This document shows positions 1 to 9,131 of a DNA stretch of 64,000 bases, piece after piece. This stretch comes from Trebonia sp963734665 (lineage in GTDB: Bacteria > Actinomycetota > Actinomycetes > Streptosporangiales > Streptosporangiaceae), in NCBI GenBank assembly GCA_963734665.1, contig CAVTIR010000002.1, forward strand, positions 62,001-126,000, read 5' to 3'. The notes below the pieces were generated by a model. It did no database searches, had not been told where the DNA came from, and saw only the letters and a program-made list of their open reading frames with translations. Both the position numbers and the translations under genes were made by a program. Numbering within the stretch: the first letter of the stretch is position 1; each line of letters begins with the position of its first letter.

Positions 1-195
1 GGCCGATCGCATGGCTAGGCCTGAATAACCTCAGCCTCTACTTTTCCTTTCGTAACTGTCCGGTGAAAGCGGTTCCGCTAGTTCCGCGTCAGCCCATAGC
101 ATGCTGACAGTTAAGCGGGGATGCCGGTTTTCTGGCGATCGGGCAAGGGGCGGGACTTGCCCGGCCAGAGCCTTATTTCTGGCCCTTCAGAGCTG

Positions 196-933
196 TCAGG
201 CGTCGCCGCGGGTGAACCGGATGCAGCCCGCAGTGAGCAGCACCGCCGGGTACAGTGCGACGATTCCCAGTTCGAGCCAGGGCGACCAACCGAAGCCCGC
301 GACGGGCTTGACGGCGGCGAGGGAGTTGCCCGCGATCAGTTCCGGCATGAACCTGCCGGTGGCGCGGCTCATCGCGCCGATGATCAGGGGCAGCACGAAC
401 AGCCCGCCGACCAGGACCGCGACTGCTGCCGCGCTGTGCCGGATGAGGATGCCAACGCCGACTCCCATCAGCGCGGTGAGGCCCAGGTACACGCCGGTCA
501 GGGCGACCGCGCGGAGCACCGAGGGGTCGCTCAGCGCCGGGTGCGGCACCGACGGCCGGAGTGCCGCGATGCCGCCGAGGAACGCGGCGAAGAGCGTGAC
601 CTCGCTAGCGACAAGCGCCAGCGCGCCGAACGCGCAGGCCTTCGCCGCCAGCACCGGCCACCGCCGGGGGACGGCGGCCAGCGTGACGCGGATGGTGCCG
701 CTGGAGTACTCGCTTGTCACGCAGAGCACGCCGAGGACCCCGATAATCAGCTGACCGAGGATAATCCCGGACAGCACGTTGCTGGTCGGGTCGCCAGTAA
801 CGCTGCGCGTGTTGAACCCGGCCACCACGCCGAGCGCTGCCGTCACGAACATCCCGGCGGCGAGCACCCACGTCGTCGAGCGCAGGCTGCGCAGCTTGAT
901 CCATTCCATCGCGAGGACGTTGCCGAAGCTCAT
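196..933 (-). CDS. ABC-2 type transporter permease
   Basis: This 245-residue membrane protein is the probable permease half of an exporter whose ATPase is encoded immediately upstream. It has a short cytoplasmic start with the sequence MEWIKLRSLRSTTW, typical of ABC-2 permeases, followed by about six hydrophobic segments. The ATG at 931-933 overlaps the TGA of the ATPase gene (ATGA), which fixes the start; an upstream extension of the frame to 1149 is only a shadow inside the ATPase gene. The pair diverges from a two-component system, the usual arrangement for antibiotic or envelope-stress exporters. The substrate cannot be read from the sequence. Confidence 0.88.
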   Translation of the reverse strand: MSFGNVLAMEWIKLRSLRSTTWVLAAGMFVTAALGVVAGFNTRSVTGDPTSNVLSGIILGQLIIGVLGVLCVTSEYSSGTIRVTLAAVPRRWPVLAAKACAFGALALVASEVTLFAAFLGGIAALRPSVPHPALSDPSVLRAVALTGVYLGLTALMGVGVGILIRHSAAAVAVLVGGLFVLPLIIGAMSRATGRFMPELIAGNSLAAVKPVAGFGWSPWLELGIVALYPAVLLTAGCIRFTRGDA

Positions 934-1658
934 CGGTATTGCACGCTCCCTTCGGTCAGCGCGAAGAAGGCATCTTCCAGGGAGTGCCCGCGCGCGGTTA
1001 GTTCGGTGACGGTCGTATCGGCGAGCAGTCGGCCGCGGCCGATCACGATCAGGCGGTCGGCGGTCAGTGCCATCTCGCTGATCAGGTGGCTGGACACGAG
1101 CACCGCGGCGCCCGACGCGGCCAGCGACTTCAGCAGGTTCCTTATCCACCGGACGCCGTCCGGATCCAGCCCGTTGACCGGCTCGTCGAGCAGCAGCACG
1201 CCCGGGTCGCCAAGCAATGCCGCCGCGATGCCCAGCCGCTGCGCCATGCCGAGCGAGAACGTGCCCGCCCGCCGCGACGCGACGCTCGCCAGGCCGACCT
1301 GGGCCAGCACCTCGCCGACCCGCCGCCGGGGTATCGCGTTGCTCGCCGCCAGCGCCGTCAGGTGCGCCCGCGCCGAACGGCCGGGGTGGAACGCCTTGGC
1401 ATCAAGCACCGCTCCCACCTCGCGCAGCGGCCAGCGCAGTGACGCGTACGGCCGGCCGCCGATCATCGCCCGGCCCGCGTCGGGCACGTCCTGGCCCAGG
1501 ATCATGCGCATCGTTGTGGACTTCCCCGAGCCGTTCGGGCCGAGGAACCCGGTCACCACACCCGGCTGGACATCGAAGCTGAGCCCGTCCACGGCCAGGG
1601 TGGCCCCGTAGCGCTTGGTGAGTCCGCGCACCTCAATCATGCCCGTGCCCTGCTCCAT
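930..1658 (-). CDS. ABC transporter ATP-binding protein
   Basis: This 242-residue ATPase subunit energises the ABC-2 permease that follows with a 4-bp overlap. Visible motifs are Walker A GPNGSGKST (about residues 40-48), the signature FSLGMAQ (134-140), Walker B GVLLLDEP (153-160) and the H-loop histidine at about 191. The signature LGMAQ replaces the common LSGGQ, as in many bacitracin-type (BcrA-like) exporter ATPases. The ATG at 1656-1658 follows a GAGGAAG ribosome site; an internal ATG seven codons later is a possible alternative. Family membership is secure and the substrate is unknown. Confidence 0.93.
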   Translation of the reverse strand: MEQGTGMIEVRGLTKRYGATLAVDGLSFDVQPGVVTGFLGPNGSGKSTTMRMILGQDVPDAGRAMIGGRPYASLRWPLREVGAVLDAKAFHPGRSARAHLTALAASNAIPRRRVGEVLAQVGLASVASRRAGTFSLGMAQRLGIAAALLGDPGVLLLDEPVNGLDPDGVRWIRNLLKSLAASGAAVLVSSHLISEMALTADRLIVIGRGRLLADTTVTELTARGHSLEDAFFALTEGSVQYR

Positions 1659-1849
1659 GGCCGCATCTTCCTCGTTGCTGTGTGTTGATTGCCCATGGCC
1701 ACGACGCTACGGACCGGCACCCGGCCGGGGCGTCGCCCGGCGGAGCCAACCTCGCCGGCCGCGTCGTACCCCGGTATGACACCGCCAGCGGGATGCCCCC
1801 GCCGCACCGCCGGACCTACGCTGTGACCGGAAGAAGGAGGTCGTGAATC

Positions 1850-3368
1850 GTGGCGAGCACCGCGCGCCCAGGCGGGCCGGCCCCTGGCGAGGCCCGCGCG
1901 TCAGCCTGCGAAACGGGCGGCGGGCAACCGGGAGGAACCGCCCACGGAAGGCCTGATAACAGCAAGAGGCGCGGAGCGCGATCCTTGCCCGGGCCGGCGG
2001 TTGCCTTGCCTGGCATGAGGGCTGGCTCGCGTGCCCTGGCACTTGCCGCTGGACAGGGGCTGCGGCAGGTGCTCGCCGGGCGCGACGCGGCGCCCCGCTG
2101 GCGTTCGGCGCGGGTGCGGCGCTGGGCGCTCGCCGTCGGCTGGGCGGGGTGGGCCCTGGTGGCCGCCTCCGTCCTGCTCGCGGCCAGTCACGGGGCCGTG
2201 AGCCACGGGTCGCGGACCGGCTGGATCGCCGTCGAGATCGTGGTCGGGGGAGCCCTCGCGGTCGCACCGCGCTGGCCGCTGCTCGCCTGGCGGATCGCCT
2301 GGCTCGGGGTGCTTGTCACGCCGCTTATCCCCGGCCAGTCGCACGCGGACGCGGGCAAGTACATCATCCTCGCCGTCGCCACCAGCGTGGCCGGGCTGCG
2401 GTACCCACGCCGCGTGCTGTGGACGATGACAGTCCTGACGCTCATCCCCGTCTGGCTCTGGACCGGTCCCGACTGGGTGTACCCGGCCGTGAACAGCGGG
2501 CTGTTCGCCGCCCTGGTCGTGCTGGAACTTGCGGGCCGCTGGCGGAGGGACCGCCGCGCCCTCGCCGCGCAGACCGAGCGCGCGGCCCGCCAGGCGGCAG
2601 TCGCGGAGCGGGAGACGGAGCGAGCCGAGCAGGAGATCGCCAGGCGAGCGGTGCTGGAGGAGCGGGCCAGGATCGCGCGGGAGATGCACGACGTGGTGGC
2701 GCACCGGATGTCGCTGATCGCGGTGCAGGCGGAGACCGCGCCGTTCCGGCTGGCCGGGGTGGAGGCGCCGGTCCGCGCCGAGTTCGCCGCGCTCAGCGAG
2801 GCGGCTCGTCAGGCGCTGGCCGAAATGCGCGGGCTCCTCGGCGTGCTGCGCGGCAGCGATCCCGGGGCACGGCCCGAACTCGGCCCGCAGCCGCGCCTCG
2901 CCGACTTGCCCGAGCTCATCGAGGGCGCCCGCCGAGCGGGCGCGACCATCAGCTTCTCGATGGACAGCGACGGGCGCCGTGCCGCCTGACTCTCTGCCGA
3001 TCGACGACATCGCCGTCCCGGACGGCGTCGGGCTGTGCGCGTACCGGATCGTGCAGGAGTCGCTGTCCAACGCCGGGCGGCACGCGCCGGGCGCGGCGAT
3101 CAGCGTGACGGTTGAGGCGAAGCACGGGTCCGTTCGGGTCAATGTCATTAATGAGCCGTCGGCGGCGGTTCAGCCCCGGGACGACGGGACCGGGCGGGGG
3201 CACGGGCTCGCCGGGATGCGGGAACGGGTGGCGCTGCTCGGCGGGTCACTGACGGCCGGGCCGGAAGCCGGCGGCGGGTTCGCGGTGCGCGCAGCACTGC
3301 CCTGGGGGGACGCCCCCCCTGGACCCCCCGCAGTACTGTCCTGGGGAGACGTGGGGGAGGCGCGGTGA
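1850..3368 (+). pseudogene. NarL-family sensor histidine kinase, split by a frameshift
   Basis: This would be the sensor partner of the response regulator that follows. The first open segment (1850-2989) has four to six hydrophobic helices, a basic coiled-coil linker and the HisKA_3 phospho-acceptor motif REMHDVVAHRMS with His at about residue 280. It stops at a TGA at 2987-2989. The HATPase domain (AYRIVQESLSNAGRHAPG, then GHGLAGMRERV) continues one frame over from about 2981 to the TGA at 3368. One extra base near 2975-2985 explains the break. The GTG at 1850 has a perfect AAGGAGG nine bases upstream. The stop overlaps the regulator start (GTGA). Either the gene is decayed or the read has an error; the family call is firm. 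Confidence 0.85.
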
Positions 3369-4089
3369 CAGAGGCGATGATCAGGTGCCTGATCGCCGAC
3401 GACCAGGCGATGGTGCGAGAGGGGTTCGGCGCGCTGCTGGCCGCGCAGGACGGGCTGGAGGTCGCGGGCCTCGCGGCGGACGGGGCGGAGGCCGTCGCGC
3501 TCGCCCGGCGGCTGCGCCCGGACGTCGTGCTGATGGACGTCCGGATGCCGGTCATGGACGGGCTGGCCGCCACCCGCGAGCTGCTGCGCGGTCCCGCCAC
3601 CGGCTCTGGCGGGCCGCGGGTCCTCATGCTGACCACGTTCGACCTGGACGAGTACGTGTACGAGGCACTGCGGGCGGGGCCAGCGGGTTCCTGCTGAAGG
3701 ACGCGCCCGCCGACGAGCTCACTCGCGCGGTCCGCGTGGTCGCGGCGGGGGACGCGCTGCTCGCCCCGTCCGTGACCCGCCGGCTGATCGCCGACTACGC
3801 GCGCCGGCCGTTCACGGCGGAACCCAGGACGAGCGGCACGAGCAAGTCGGCGATCAGAGACCTGACCCCGCGGGAGACCGAGGTGCTGCGGCTTATCGCC
3901 CGCGGCCTGTCCAACGCCGAGATCAGTGCCGCGCTGGTGATCGCCGAGCAGACCACCAAGACGCACGTCGGCAGGATACTGATGAAGCTGGGCCTGCGGG
4001 ACCGCGCGCAGGCCGTGGTGGTCGCCTATGAGTCCGGCCTGGTCACGCCGGGAGCGGCAGAAACTCAGCGATGCGAGGGGACGTCATGA
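3365..4089 (+). pseudogene. NarL/LuxR-type response regulator, frameshifted
   Basis: The receiver domain lies in 3365-3697 with acidic residues D12/D13 and phospho-acceptor D58 in VVLMDVRMP. The frame then ends at 3697. The rest of the receiver (SGFLLKDAPADEL) and the LuxR helix-turn-helix (LTPRETEVLRLIARGLSNAE, then TKTHVGRILMKLGLRDR) continue in another frame to 4089. Restoring one G to the GGGG run at 3676-3679 would rejoin the frames, giving a normal regulator of about 240 residues. It would be expected to control the divergent ABC exporter. With the upstream kinase also shifted, the whole pair is inactive if the sequence is right. Confidence 0.87.
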
Positions 4090-4152
4090 AGGACGGTACG
4101 GCGTTACCGAAACATGACCTTTCAGGGCGTGGAGGTGCGCCGGGCTTAGCCG

Positions 4153-4196
4153 GGGCGCAGCCGCGCCCGTTTCTCCGGGCACCGGCAATGGTGCCC
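4153..4196. terminator. paired GC hairpins between convergent genes
   Basis: Two adjacent inverted repeats lie between the end of the response regulator and the end of the convergent toxin gene: gggcgc/gcgccc (4153-4158 with 4163-4168) and gggcacc/ggtgccc (4177-4183 with 4190-4196). There is no T-run. A bidirectional terminator role is inferred from position. Confidence 0.5.
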
Positions 4197-4254
4197 CGTC
4201 ACCGGTCAAGCATTCGTGGCTTTGTAGCCGCCCGCATCGTGTCCCGGTGCGGCA

Positions 4255-4593
4255 CTACCAGTCTCGAAGGAAGTTCATTACCCGGTTCCGGGTGTCGGCC
4301 AGGGTTTCGGAACGTGCACGGCCCAGCTTCTTGATGACTCGTTCGACCGAGATGGCTCGGACTGATTCCGACTGGACCCAACTTGGCCCGCGTAGCCCGC
4401 TCTCGGGACCAATAGGAACGTGGAAGGGCAGCCCTCTGTCCCGGCTTGTGACGGCAGTGACAATCAGCTGCTCGTTGCGCAGTTCGTTATAGGACGAACC
4501 GGAGAGAACCAGCACTGGACGTCTGCCGCCCTGCTCATGGCCTGTCACCGGATCAAGGTCGGCAAGCAGGACGTCACCGGCCTGATACGGCAC
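4255..4593 (-). CDS. MazF/PemK-type toxin (endoribonuclease)
   Basis: This 112-residue protein belongs to the MazF/PemK/CcdB-fold toxins, which cleave RNA at short sequences. The N-terminal region has the family pattern AGDVLLADLDPVTGHEQGGRR, followed by RPVLVLSG and the central strand QLIVTAVTS. The GTG at 4591-4593 lies inside the 3' end of the antitoxin gene (20-bp overlap) and has AAAGGA seven bases upstream, so the longer frame to 4791 is rejected. Overlap with a small DNA-binding protein is the usual antitoxin-toxin layout. Confidence 0.9.
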   Translation of the reverse strand: MPYQAGDVLLADLDPVTGHEQGGRRPVLVLSGSSYNELRNEQLIVTAVTSRDRGLPFHVPIGPESGLRGPSWVQSESVRAISVERVIKKLGRARSETLADTRNRVMNFLRDW

Positions 4594-4891
4594 CTTGCGT
4601 CCTTTCGGTGCCCTCGTTGTACTCAGGCCACTCGGCCGCCGCGTCGGCCAGCCCGTCGCGTGCCGTGCCGCCCTCGAATCCGCGAAGCTCGGACAGGTAG
4701 TCCTGCCATGCCTGTGGGTCCTCGCGCTGCATGCGTTCCATGACCTCGTTCGCGCGGCGCATCTCGCGCTGGTACTGCTCCCGCTCCGCAAGCCGTGCGA
4801 GCAGGTCTCCCAGCGTCACGTGATCCTCCTCGGCTAGGGCACGAAGCTTGTCGCGCACTGCGCTGTCTAGCCTGATCGTCGTGTCGCTCAT
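4574..4891 (-). CDS. ribbon-helix-helix antitoxin of the MazF pair
   Basis: This 105-residue protein starts MSDTTIRLDSAVRDKLRALA, a ribbon-helix-helix DNA-binding pattern, then continues into a charged helical region expected to bind the toxin. I chose the ATG at 4889-4891 because the RHH fold starts at this residue; the frame is open upstream to 4957 but that part is unconvincing. The gene ends inside the toxin start, implying translational coupling. An inverted repeat covers the start region, consistent with self-repression. It diverges from the SDR gene. Confidence 0.87.
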   Translation of the reverse strand: MSDTTIRLDSAVRDKLRALAEEDHVTLGDLLARLAEREQYQREMRRANEVMERMQREDPQAWQDYLSELRGFEGGTARDGLADAAAEWPEYNEGTERTQGAVSGR

Positions 4892-4916
4892 ACAGTCAGC
4901 ATACTTTTCGTATGAG
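4887..4916. promoter_or_regulatory. probable autoregulatory operator of the antitoxin operon
   Basis: The half-site ctcatac (4887-4893) is matched by its reverse complement gtatgag (4910-4916), and an inner palindrome catac-ttttc-gtatg occupies 4900-4914. The site overlaps the antitoxin start codon and its upstream AT-rich stretch, the position at which RHH antitoxins usually bind. Function is inferred. Confidence 0.55.
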
Positions 4917-5058
4917 TTCCGCGCATCAACCGGAACCGTCGAAGCCATGTTTACCATTGAGTAACTCCTTAATCTTTAAGTAGCACTATGGTAGCGGCTG
5001 ACAGTGACATTCCGGGTGGGTGGCGTTTCCTGGGTGGTCGGGCGGAAAGAGGGGGGAC

Positions 5059-5826
5059 ATGACCATGCCGGGGGATCGTGCGGCGTCCAATAGCCGAGCG
5101 CTCGTCGGCCGCGTCGCGCTGATCACGGGGGCGAGCGGCGGGATCGGGCAGGCGCTTGGCAGGCGGCTGGCGGCCGAGGGAGCTCGCCTGGCGCTCGGCT
5201 ACGGCGCTAACGCGGCGCCCGCCGAGGACCTGGCCGGCGAGATCATCGCGGCCGGCGGGCACGCCGTGCCTGTCCAGGCCGACCTGCGCGGCGCCGGGGC
5301 GCCCGCCGCGCTCATCGAGGCGACCGAGGACAAGCTGGGACCCGTTGACGTGCTGGTCAGCAACGCGGGCCTCGGCCGGCGTCAGTCGTTTGCGGAGATC
5401 GCCGGCAGCGACTTCGACGATATGATCGCGGTCAACCTGCGTGCGCCCTTCCTGCTCGCCCAGCGCGTGGTTCCCGGGATGCTCGAGCGGGGCTTCGGGC
5501 GAATCCTGTTCGTCTCCTCCGTGGCTGCGTTCACCGGCGGAAGCGTGGGAGCCCATTACGCGGCGTCGAAGGCCGGGCTGCACGGACTCACGCATTACCT
5601 GGCCGTCCGCCTCGCCAGCCACGGCATAACGGTCAATGCCCTCGCCCCGGCGCTCGTCACCGGCACGGCGATGCTTCCGGGCGACCCCGAGGAACTGCGC
5701 GCCCGGATACCGGCCGGACGGCTGGGCCGCCCCGAGGAGGTCGCGGACCTCGCGGCCGCGGTCTTGGGCAACGCGTACCTCACCAACCAGGTGATCGGCC
5801 TAGACGGAGGCATGTACCCGCGCTAG
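5059..5826 (+). CDS. SDR family oxidoreductase
   Basis: This 255-residue short-chain dehydrogenase/reductase uses NAD(P)(H) to oxidise or reduce a carbonyl or hydroxyl group. The cofactor motif TGASGGIG is at residues 23-30, the NAG motif follows in VSNAGLG, the serine of FVSSVAAF and the catalytic YAASK (Tyr167, Lys171) are present, and the C-terminus ends VIGLDGGMYP as in FabG-like enzymes. The ATG at 5059 has a GAGGGGGG ribosome site; an ATG two codons on is an alternative. It stands alone between the toxin-antitoxin pair and the NACHT gene, so the substrate is unknown. Confidence 0.9.
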   Translation: MTMPGDRAASNSRALVGRVALITGASGGIGQALGRRLAAEGARLALGYGANAAPAEDLAGEIIAAGGHAVPVQADLRGAGAPAALIEATEDKLGPVDVLVSNAGLGRRQSFAEIAGSDFDDMIAVNLRAPFLLAQRVVPGMLERGFGRILFVSSVAAFTGGSVGAHYAASKAGLHGLTHYLAVRLASHGITVNALAPALVTGTAMLPGDPEELRARIPAGRLGRPEEVADLAAAVLGNAYLTNQVIGLDGGMYPR

Positions 5827-5994
5827 TTCCCAGTGGAGCCAGCTCGTCGGGCCCGCCGTGCGACAGCGGCTCGGAAGCTAGCGGCGCACAGCAATCCTGC
5901 CCGTCAGCCGGCCGGGCTTGAGCTCCTTCGCCCAGGGAAGGACAATGGGCTAGCTTGAGCGGAGACGTCCGGAACCCCGACCGGAGGGCCTCAT

Positions 5995-8900
5995 TTGACC
6001 GCGAACTCGTGGCGACAGGTTGTGCAGGCATCGGCGGTTCCGGTATATGGCTACCGGTACCGGCGGTGGGTACTTGACTCGCTGAAATACGTCGACGTCC
6101 AGGATCTCGCGACCAGCGGAGACCATATCCCGGAACTGGGCGACGTTTACGTCGATGTCGCCTTGGTCAGCCGAGCTCCGCATCAGGTTTCCGGTAGCCC
6201 GCTCAGCCAGGCGGCCGAGGACGGCTCGGAGCGGCATTCGATCAGCGAACTCCTCGACCGCCGCTCGCGCGTGGTCCTCGTGCTAGTCGGCCAGCCCGGA
6301 AGCGGGAAGAGCACCCTGCTTGCCCACGCGGCCCGCCGCAGCGCCAAGGCGGCCGTGCGCGGTCGCCTGGGCCGCAGGCGCGTCCCCATCCTGCTCGCGC
6401 TGCGTGAGCAGGCCGAGTCAATCGTCGCCGATCCGGCGATTTCGCTGCCAGCTGTCGTACGGGCCGCGGTCGGCGGCGCAGCGGGCAGGGAGCCCGGCGG
6501 CTGGTGGGAACGCCAACTGGACCGTGGCCGGTGCCTGATCCTGCTCGACGGCCTCGATGAGGTCCCCCGCGCCGACGACCGCCTTGCCGTGGCGAGTTGG
6601 GTGGAGCGGCAGATCGCCGCCCACGCCGGCAACCACTTCGTGCTCACCGCTAGGCTCCACGACCTGCCCGGCCCGCTGGCCGCCCAGGCGGACGTCTTCG
6701 TGGTCCGGCCGTTCACCGCGGAACAGGTTCAGCTCTTCCTGGACCGCTGGTGTCTAGCCGCCGAACGGCACGCGACCGGCGCCTCCGGGGTAGCCGCGCG
6801 GCGCGCGGTGCGGATTCGGGCACGTGAGTCCGCCGCCAGGCTGGTCACCCTGCTCCGGGAGCATCCGGCCCTGCATGACCTGGCGGTCAATCCGCTGCTG
6901 CTGACCATGATCGCCACGGCGCACCGGTACCGCGGCGCGCTGCCGGGCAGCCGCGCCGACCTCTACGGTGAGATCTGCCAGGTCCTGGTGTCGCGCCGCG
7001 TTCAAGCCAAGGACCTGCCCGAACTCCTGTCCTGGCCCGCCAAGCAGACGCTGCTGGCCGCGCTCGCCTACCAGATGATGCGCGACCACGTCAGCGAGCT
7101 CACCGGCGACCAGGCGACTGAGATCCTCGGCCCGCATCTGAAGCGCTTCCCCCCGTCAGTCACCGGGGAGGCGTTCCTCGACGACATCTCGCGCAACGGC
7201 CTGCTTGTCGAGACTGCCGCCAGCCGGTATGCCTTCACCCACCTGACTTTCCAGGAGTACCTGGCCGCCCGGCACGTCAGTGCCAATCCTGACCTCGTGA
7301 CAAGCCTCGCAGGTAATGTCAGCGATCCGTGGTGGCACGAGACCATCCTGTTGTACGCGGCGACCGCCGATGCCAGCCCGATCGTCAGCGCCTGCCTGGA
7401 CAGCGGCACGGTCCCTTCTCTTACCCTGGCTTTCGACTGCGGCGAAGCCAGCACCGAGATCGATCCCGACCTGCGCCAGCGCCTCGACCGGGAACGCCGG
7501 CGGGCATACGAGCCGGACTGCTCTCCCGAGCACCGGCGGCTGATCGCCGGTGTCCAGGTAAATCGGCTCGTGCGCCGGACCCGCACCACCGCCACCGGCA
7601 CCCGGATCTGCGCCCGGCCCGTCCCCGGGGACCTGTACTGGCTCTTCCTCGCCGACACCCAGGCGCCCCGGCCCGATAGCCCGTGTGACCCGCACGCCGG
7701 CCAGCCAGCCACTGGTATCTGGGGCACCGAGGCACAAGCCTTCGTCAGGTGGGTGAACTCGATCAGCGCGACCGCCACGGGCATCGAGGTCAGGCTCCCG
7801 CGCCACGATGAACTCCGGGAGGAGGCCATCTCCAGCGCCCTGACCGGCGAGCTCCCGGCCTCGGTGACGTCCGCCTGGACCCAGCCACTGACCGCAACGC
7901 CAGGACCCGCCTTCACGCCAGGGCTGTGGCTCCGTCCTGGCCAGCCCCATCCGCATGAGCTGACCGGTGCCCAGATCCGCCAGGCGATCGCCATCGACGC
8001 GCGGAACACCGCCATGCTGCCTCAGGTACTCACCGCGGCAGTCGTCGATGTCGCCCTGAACATTGCCCGCGATCTCGACGACGTCCGTGCCCTCATTGGC
8101 GCACTCTTCAGCGACCTCACCGCCCGCGCCAACTCCGACGGGGAGACCGTCGACCTCATGCACGCGCACGCCCACGCCATCGTCCTCACGTACGCTCATG
8201 CCCTCGACCTGACCCGCTCCGACGCGATCACTCGCACCTGTGCCGCCGCCCCGGAGCTCGTCCGCGCCCTCGATCTCAGTCACGCGCGCGCCCTGGCCGA
8301 CGCTGTCGCCCGCGACCTCGCCGGCGCCATCGACCTCGCCCGTACCCGCGCCGTCGAGGTCGCCGACGCGATCGACCTCGATCTGAGCGTCCTTGGTCTC
8401 TTCGACTTTGACATCGCGCATGCCCGCGACCTCGCCGGCCTCCACGCCACCGAGTTCGGCCGCGGGTACTCCCTGGCCCGGAGTATCCCGGACGCCCCCG
8501 ATCCCGACCTCGCACGCGTCTTCGGCCTCGCCAGCGTCCCCACCCTCGAGCCGGCGCTTCAGCTCCCCGGAATCCTCGGGCTCCCGCTGCGCTGGGTTGC
8601 TGACGGACCTCTCGCCAGTACCTTGCTTGAGGTACTCGCCGCAAACCCGCCTTCGAGTGCGAGCGCCGCGCACCCGCTGCCCAGCGACCCTTACCTGGCA
8701 TTCGCGCTCGCACTCTTGTCACGAGCAGGAATTCACGAGACTACGCAGCTCAGGGCGGCCCTCGGCAGTCCGCTCACCGACGTGCTACGTGACCTGACAG
8801 CAGCCGAGTCCGCCAGGGGCGACGGCTCTCCCGACTGGAGCCGGGTAACCGGCCTCAGCCGCCTGACGGACGCCTGCGCGCCGATGTACGCCGCGCATGA

Positions 8901-9087
8901 GTCGCCCAACCCGGCTGAGGCAGCAGCGCTAAGGGCCGTCGCACTCGCCCTAGCCGACGGGGCCGCCGTCGCGGGCAATGACGCCCCCGGAGTCCTGCGA
9001 ACAGTCGCCGCCACTGTCACCCTGATCGAGAACCGTAGCAAGGGCGAGTCCACGACCGGCGAGTCCATAATCCTCGCCCTCGGATAG
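5995..9087 (+). CDS. NACHT-domain NTPase with degenerate FGE-like region and C-terminal repeats
   Basis: This 1030-residue protein belongs to the NACHT branch of STAND NTPases, which in bacteria include NLR-like phage-defence proteins. The N-terminal 85 residues (containing YRRWVLDSLKYVDVQDLAT) match the short leader seen in actinobacterial NACHT proteins. Walker A GQPGSGKST is near residues 99-107 and Walker B CLILLDGLDEV near 180-190. The motif FTHLTFQEYLAARHV (about 413-427) closes the NACHT module. Residues of about 545-617 resemble a worn formylglycine-generating-enzyme-like (SUMF1) segment: GIWGTEAQAFVRWVN then RLPRHDELREEA. From about 685 to 830 the chain is a run of Ala/Asp/Leu-rich repeats such as ALDLSHARALADAVARDL. 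No separate effector gene is adjacent. The TTG start at 5995 has GGAGG seven bases upstream. Defence function is inference from family. Confidence 0.85.
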   Translation: MTANSWRQVVQASAVPVYGYRYRRWVLDSLKYVDVQDLATSGDHIPELGDVYVDVALVSRAPHQVSGSPLSQAAEDGSERHSISELLDRRSRVVLVLVGQPGSGKSTLLAHAARRSAKAAVRGRLGRRRVPILLALREQAESIVADPAISLPAVVRAAVGGAAGREPGGWWERQLDRGRCLILLDGLDEVPRADDRLAVASWVERQIAAHAGNHFVLTARLHDLPGPLAAQADVFVVRPFTAEQVQLFLDRWCLAAERHATGASGVAARRAVRIRARESAARLVTLLREHPALHDLAVNPLLLTMIATAHRYRGALPGSRADLYGEICQVLVSRRVQAKDLPELLSWPAKQTLLAALAYQMMRDHVSELTGDQATEILGPHLKRFPPSVTGEAFLDDISRNGLLVETAASRYAFTHLTFQEYLAARHVSANPDLVTSLAGNVSDPWWHETILLYAATADASPIVSACLDSGTVPSLTLAFDCGEASTEIDPDLRQRLDRERRRAYEPDCSPEHRRLIAGVQVNRLVRRTRTTATGTRICARPVPGDLYWLFLADTQAPRPDSPCDPHAGQPATGIWGTEAQAFVRWVNSISATATGIEVRLPRHDELREEAISSALTGELPASVTSAWTQPLTATPGPAFTPGLWLRPGQPHPHELTGAQIRQAIAIDARNTAMLPQVLTAAVVDVALNIARDLDDVRALIGALFSDLTARANSDGETVDLMHAHAHAIVLTYAHALDLTRSDAITRTCAAAPELVRALDLSHARALADAVARDLAGAIDLARTRAVEVADAIDLDLSVLGLFDFDIAHARDLAGLHATEFGRGYSLARSIPDAPDPDLARVFGLASVPTLEPALQLPGILGLPLRWVADGPLASTLLEVLAANPPSSASAAHPLPSDPYLAFALALLSRAGIHETTQLRAALGSPLTDVLRDLTAAESARGDGSPDWSRVTGLSRLTDACAPMYAAHESPNPAEAAALRAVALALADGAAVAGNDAPGVLRTVAATVTLIENRSKGESTTGESIILALG

Positions 9088-9131
9088 CGACCTGATGAGC
9101 ATCGCATCCGAATCACCCCAGGACGTCATCC

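Noticed and set aside
3300..3360. Repeated G/C-run motif (tgccctggggggacg / tgtcctggggagacg) as a mobile element
   Set aside because: Short G/C-run stretches of this kind are scattered in high-GC genomes (also near 60920 and 53345); here they simply encode the end of the kinase frame, and two imperfect copies are not enough evidence.
4793..4957. Longer antitoxin start upstream of 4891
   Set aside because: The extra 22 residues lie across the operator dyad and lack RHH character; the fold begins at MSDTTIRL.
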